Positions 57,744 through 58,618 of a DNA stretch of 58,618 nt are shown piece by piece. The DNA is from Bacillota bacterium. Its GTDB lineage: Bacteria > Bacillota > Clostridia > Christensenellales > Aristaeellaceae. Where the stretch lies: the NCBI GenBank assembly GCA_023413135.1, contig JAEZQK010000073.1, positions 1 to 58,618 on the forward strand, read 5' to 3'. Made by a program: the position numbers and the translations under genes. The notes below the pieces were generated by a model. That model ran no database searches and was not told the DNA's origin. It saw nothing but the letters and a program-made list of their open reading frames with translations. Position 1 is the stretch's first letter. Each line of letters opens with the position of its first letter.

Positions 57744-58618
57744 TCAGTGCATCAAAATGGGAATCTCATCCCCGGACAGTTTGGGCTGCAAGGCCATGTT
57801 GATGCCCAACGACAGCACTTCCGCCAGGTTCCCCACCAGTTCGTCCACCTCCCGGGGAGTAACGACCATCTCTCCCAGGGAATGGGCGGAAATTTTATCA
57901 GTCAATGCATCCACCGCGTCCATATGATCGGAGGAAGGCATTTGCAGATCATGCAACAGGATCGACAGCGCATCCTTGGCGATGGTGGAGGCGTAGACCA
58001 CCATCGGCACGCCGATGGCAATCACCGGCACGCCCAGGGTGCTTGGCGTAAGTCCCAAACGGTGGTTGCCTACGCCGCTGCCGGGGCTGATGCCCGTATC
58101 GGTAATCTGAACGGTGGTGCAGATGCGGCCTGTTTCAGCGGCCGCCAGCGCGTCGATAGCGATCACCGCCGCCGGGCGCACATGCTCCACAATGCCACGA
58201 ACCATTTCCGCCGTCTCCATGCCGGTCACGCCCAAAACGCCGGGCGCCACGGCACATACGCTGCGCAGCCGGCCTTTTAAATCCTCAGGCAAATTGGGGC
58301 GCAGATGCCGCGTTACCAGCGTTGATTCCACTACCCGCGCGCCCAGCGCATCCGCCGTCACGTGGCGGTTGCCAAGTCCGATGACCAGAATCTCACCGGA
58401 TTCGGGGAGCATGCCGTTCAGGGCATCGCTCAGCAGTTCGGCCACACGTTTCCTTACATCCGCTCCGCCTTTGGGCAGCTTGTCGCAGCAGATGGTTACA
58501 AACATACCGCGCTGCTTGCCCAAACGGCATGCAGCCTCCTCGGTATCGATGGTAACGGTGGTCCGGGAGATATCTCCTTCCTCCCAGTTGTCAACGCGGA
58601 TGCCGCTCTTGTCGCCGG
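57744..58618 (-). CDS. gpr: Germination protease GPR, N-terminus beyond the window edge (partial)
   Basis: GPR degrades small acid-soluble proteins when spores germinate. The frame is open to the window edge; the first visible residues, GDKSGIRVDNWEEGDISRTTVTIDTEEAA, belong to the family and show that the start lies outside. Further marks are LVIGLGNRHVTADALGARVVESTLVTRHL, VCAVAPGVLGVTGMETAEM, VIAIDALAAAETGRICTTVQITDTGISPGSGVGNHR (a conserved region of the active site). About 290 residues of an expected ~370 are present. A hairpin (ATACCAA/TTGGTAT, 57720-57744) overlaps its end but has no T-run. Confidence 0.95.
   Translation of the reverse strand, partial: GDKSGIRVDNWEEGDISRTTVTIDTEEAACRLGKQRGMFVTICCDKLPKGGADVRKRVAELLSDALNGMLPESGEILVIGLGNRHVTADALGARVVESTLVTRHLRPNLPEDLKGRLRSVCAVAPGVLGVTGMETAEMVRGIVEHVRPAAVIAIDALAAAETGRICTTVQITDTGISPGSGVGNHRLGLTPSTLGVPVIAIGVPMVVYASTIAKDALSILLHDLQMPSSDHMDAVDALTDKISAHSLGEMVVTPREVDELVGNLAEVLSLGINMALQPKLSGDEIPILMH

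Overview
The window is 58.6 kb of a chromosome from a spore-forming, anaerobic, Clostridia-type Firmicute. The evidence is spore genes (a spoIVFA/spoIVFB pair, spoIIP, gpr), an A/V-type ATPase, an Rnf ferredoxin:NAD+ oxidoreductase, MreBCD-type elongation genes and Gram-positive-style AGGAGG ribosome binding sites. A deep clostridial lineage such as Christensenellales fits the moderately high GC and gene order, but that placement is inference. Apart from one tyrosine recombinase gene there is no phage, transposon, CRISPR array or plasmid gene: this is core chromosome.

Layout, plus-strand half (1-26892). A V-type ATPase operon (end of F, then A, B, D; 1-3862) is followed by a QueG-like iron-sulfur protein, an ABC transporter pair and a SAM methyltransferase. 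A long RNA-modification and DNA-repair run follows: a B12/radical SAM protein, a DUF2344 protein, RNase G, MiaB, a YlbF/YmcA-family protein, MutS, MutL, MiaA and a YnbB-type PLP enzyme (8224-20639). Next come spoIVFA/spoIVFB behind a sigma-E-like promoter, a minus-strand tRNA-Trp with a consensus promoter, proC, RNase HI, a Xer-type recombinase behind an unusually structured 330-bp upstream region, lexA with an SOS box, and a nitroreductase.

Layout, minus-strand half (58618-26893, read right to left). gpr (cut by the window edge), spoIIP, murI, a YdeI-like protein, an EF-G-like GTPase, a DUF1330 protein, a TIM-barrel protein, a PfkB kinase, a GNAT acetyltransferase, an alpha/beta hydrolase, a membrane-anchored MurF, Ddl, a small membrane protein, Dxs, TlyA, NadK, ArgR and RecN. 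Then comes the rnf operon (C-D-E-A-B, with no rnfG), and finally the elongation cluster maf-mreB-mreC-mreD-PBP2-minD-rodA, with no minC or minE.

How the genes work together. Cell-wall synthesis is spread over several blocks: MurI makes D-Glu, Ddl and MurF make and attach D-Ala-D-Ala, and MreBCD/PBP2/RodA polymerise the side wall. MiaA and MiaB act in sequence on tRNA A37, and MutS/MutL share their operon. ATPase and Rnf together suggest ion-gradient bioenergetics coupled to ferredoxin. No clearly new multi-gene system was found. The most notable signals are the clean absence of rnfG, the solitary MinD, the MurF with a five-helix membrane domain, and the palindrome-promoter-hairpin region in front of the recombinase.
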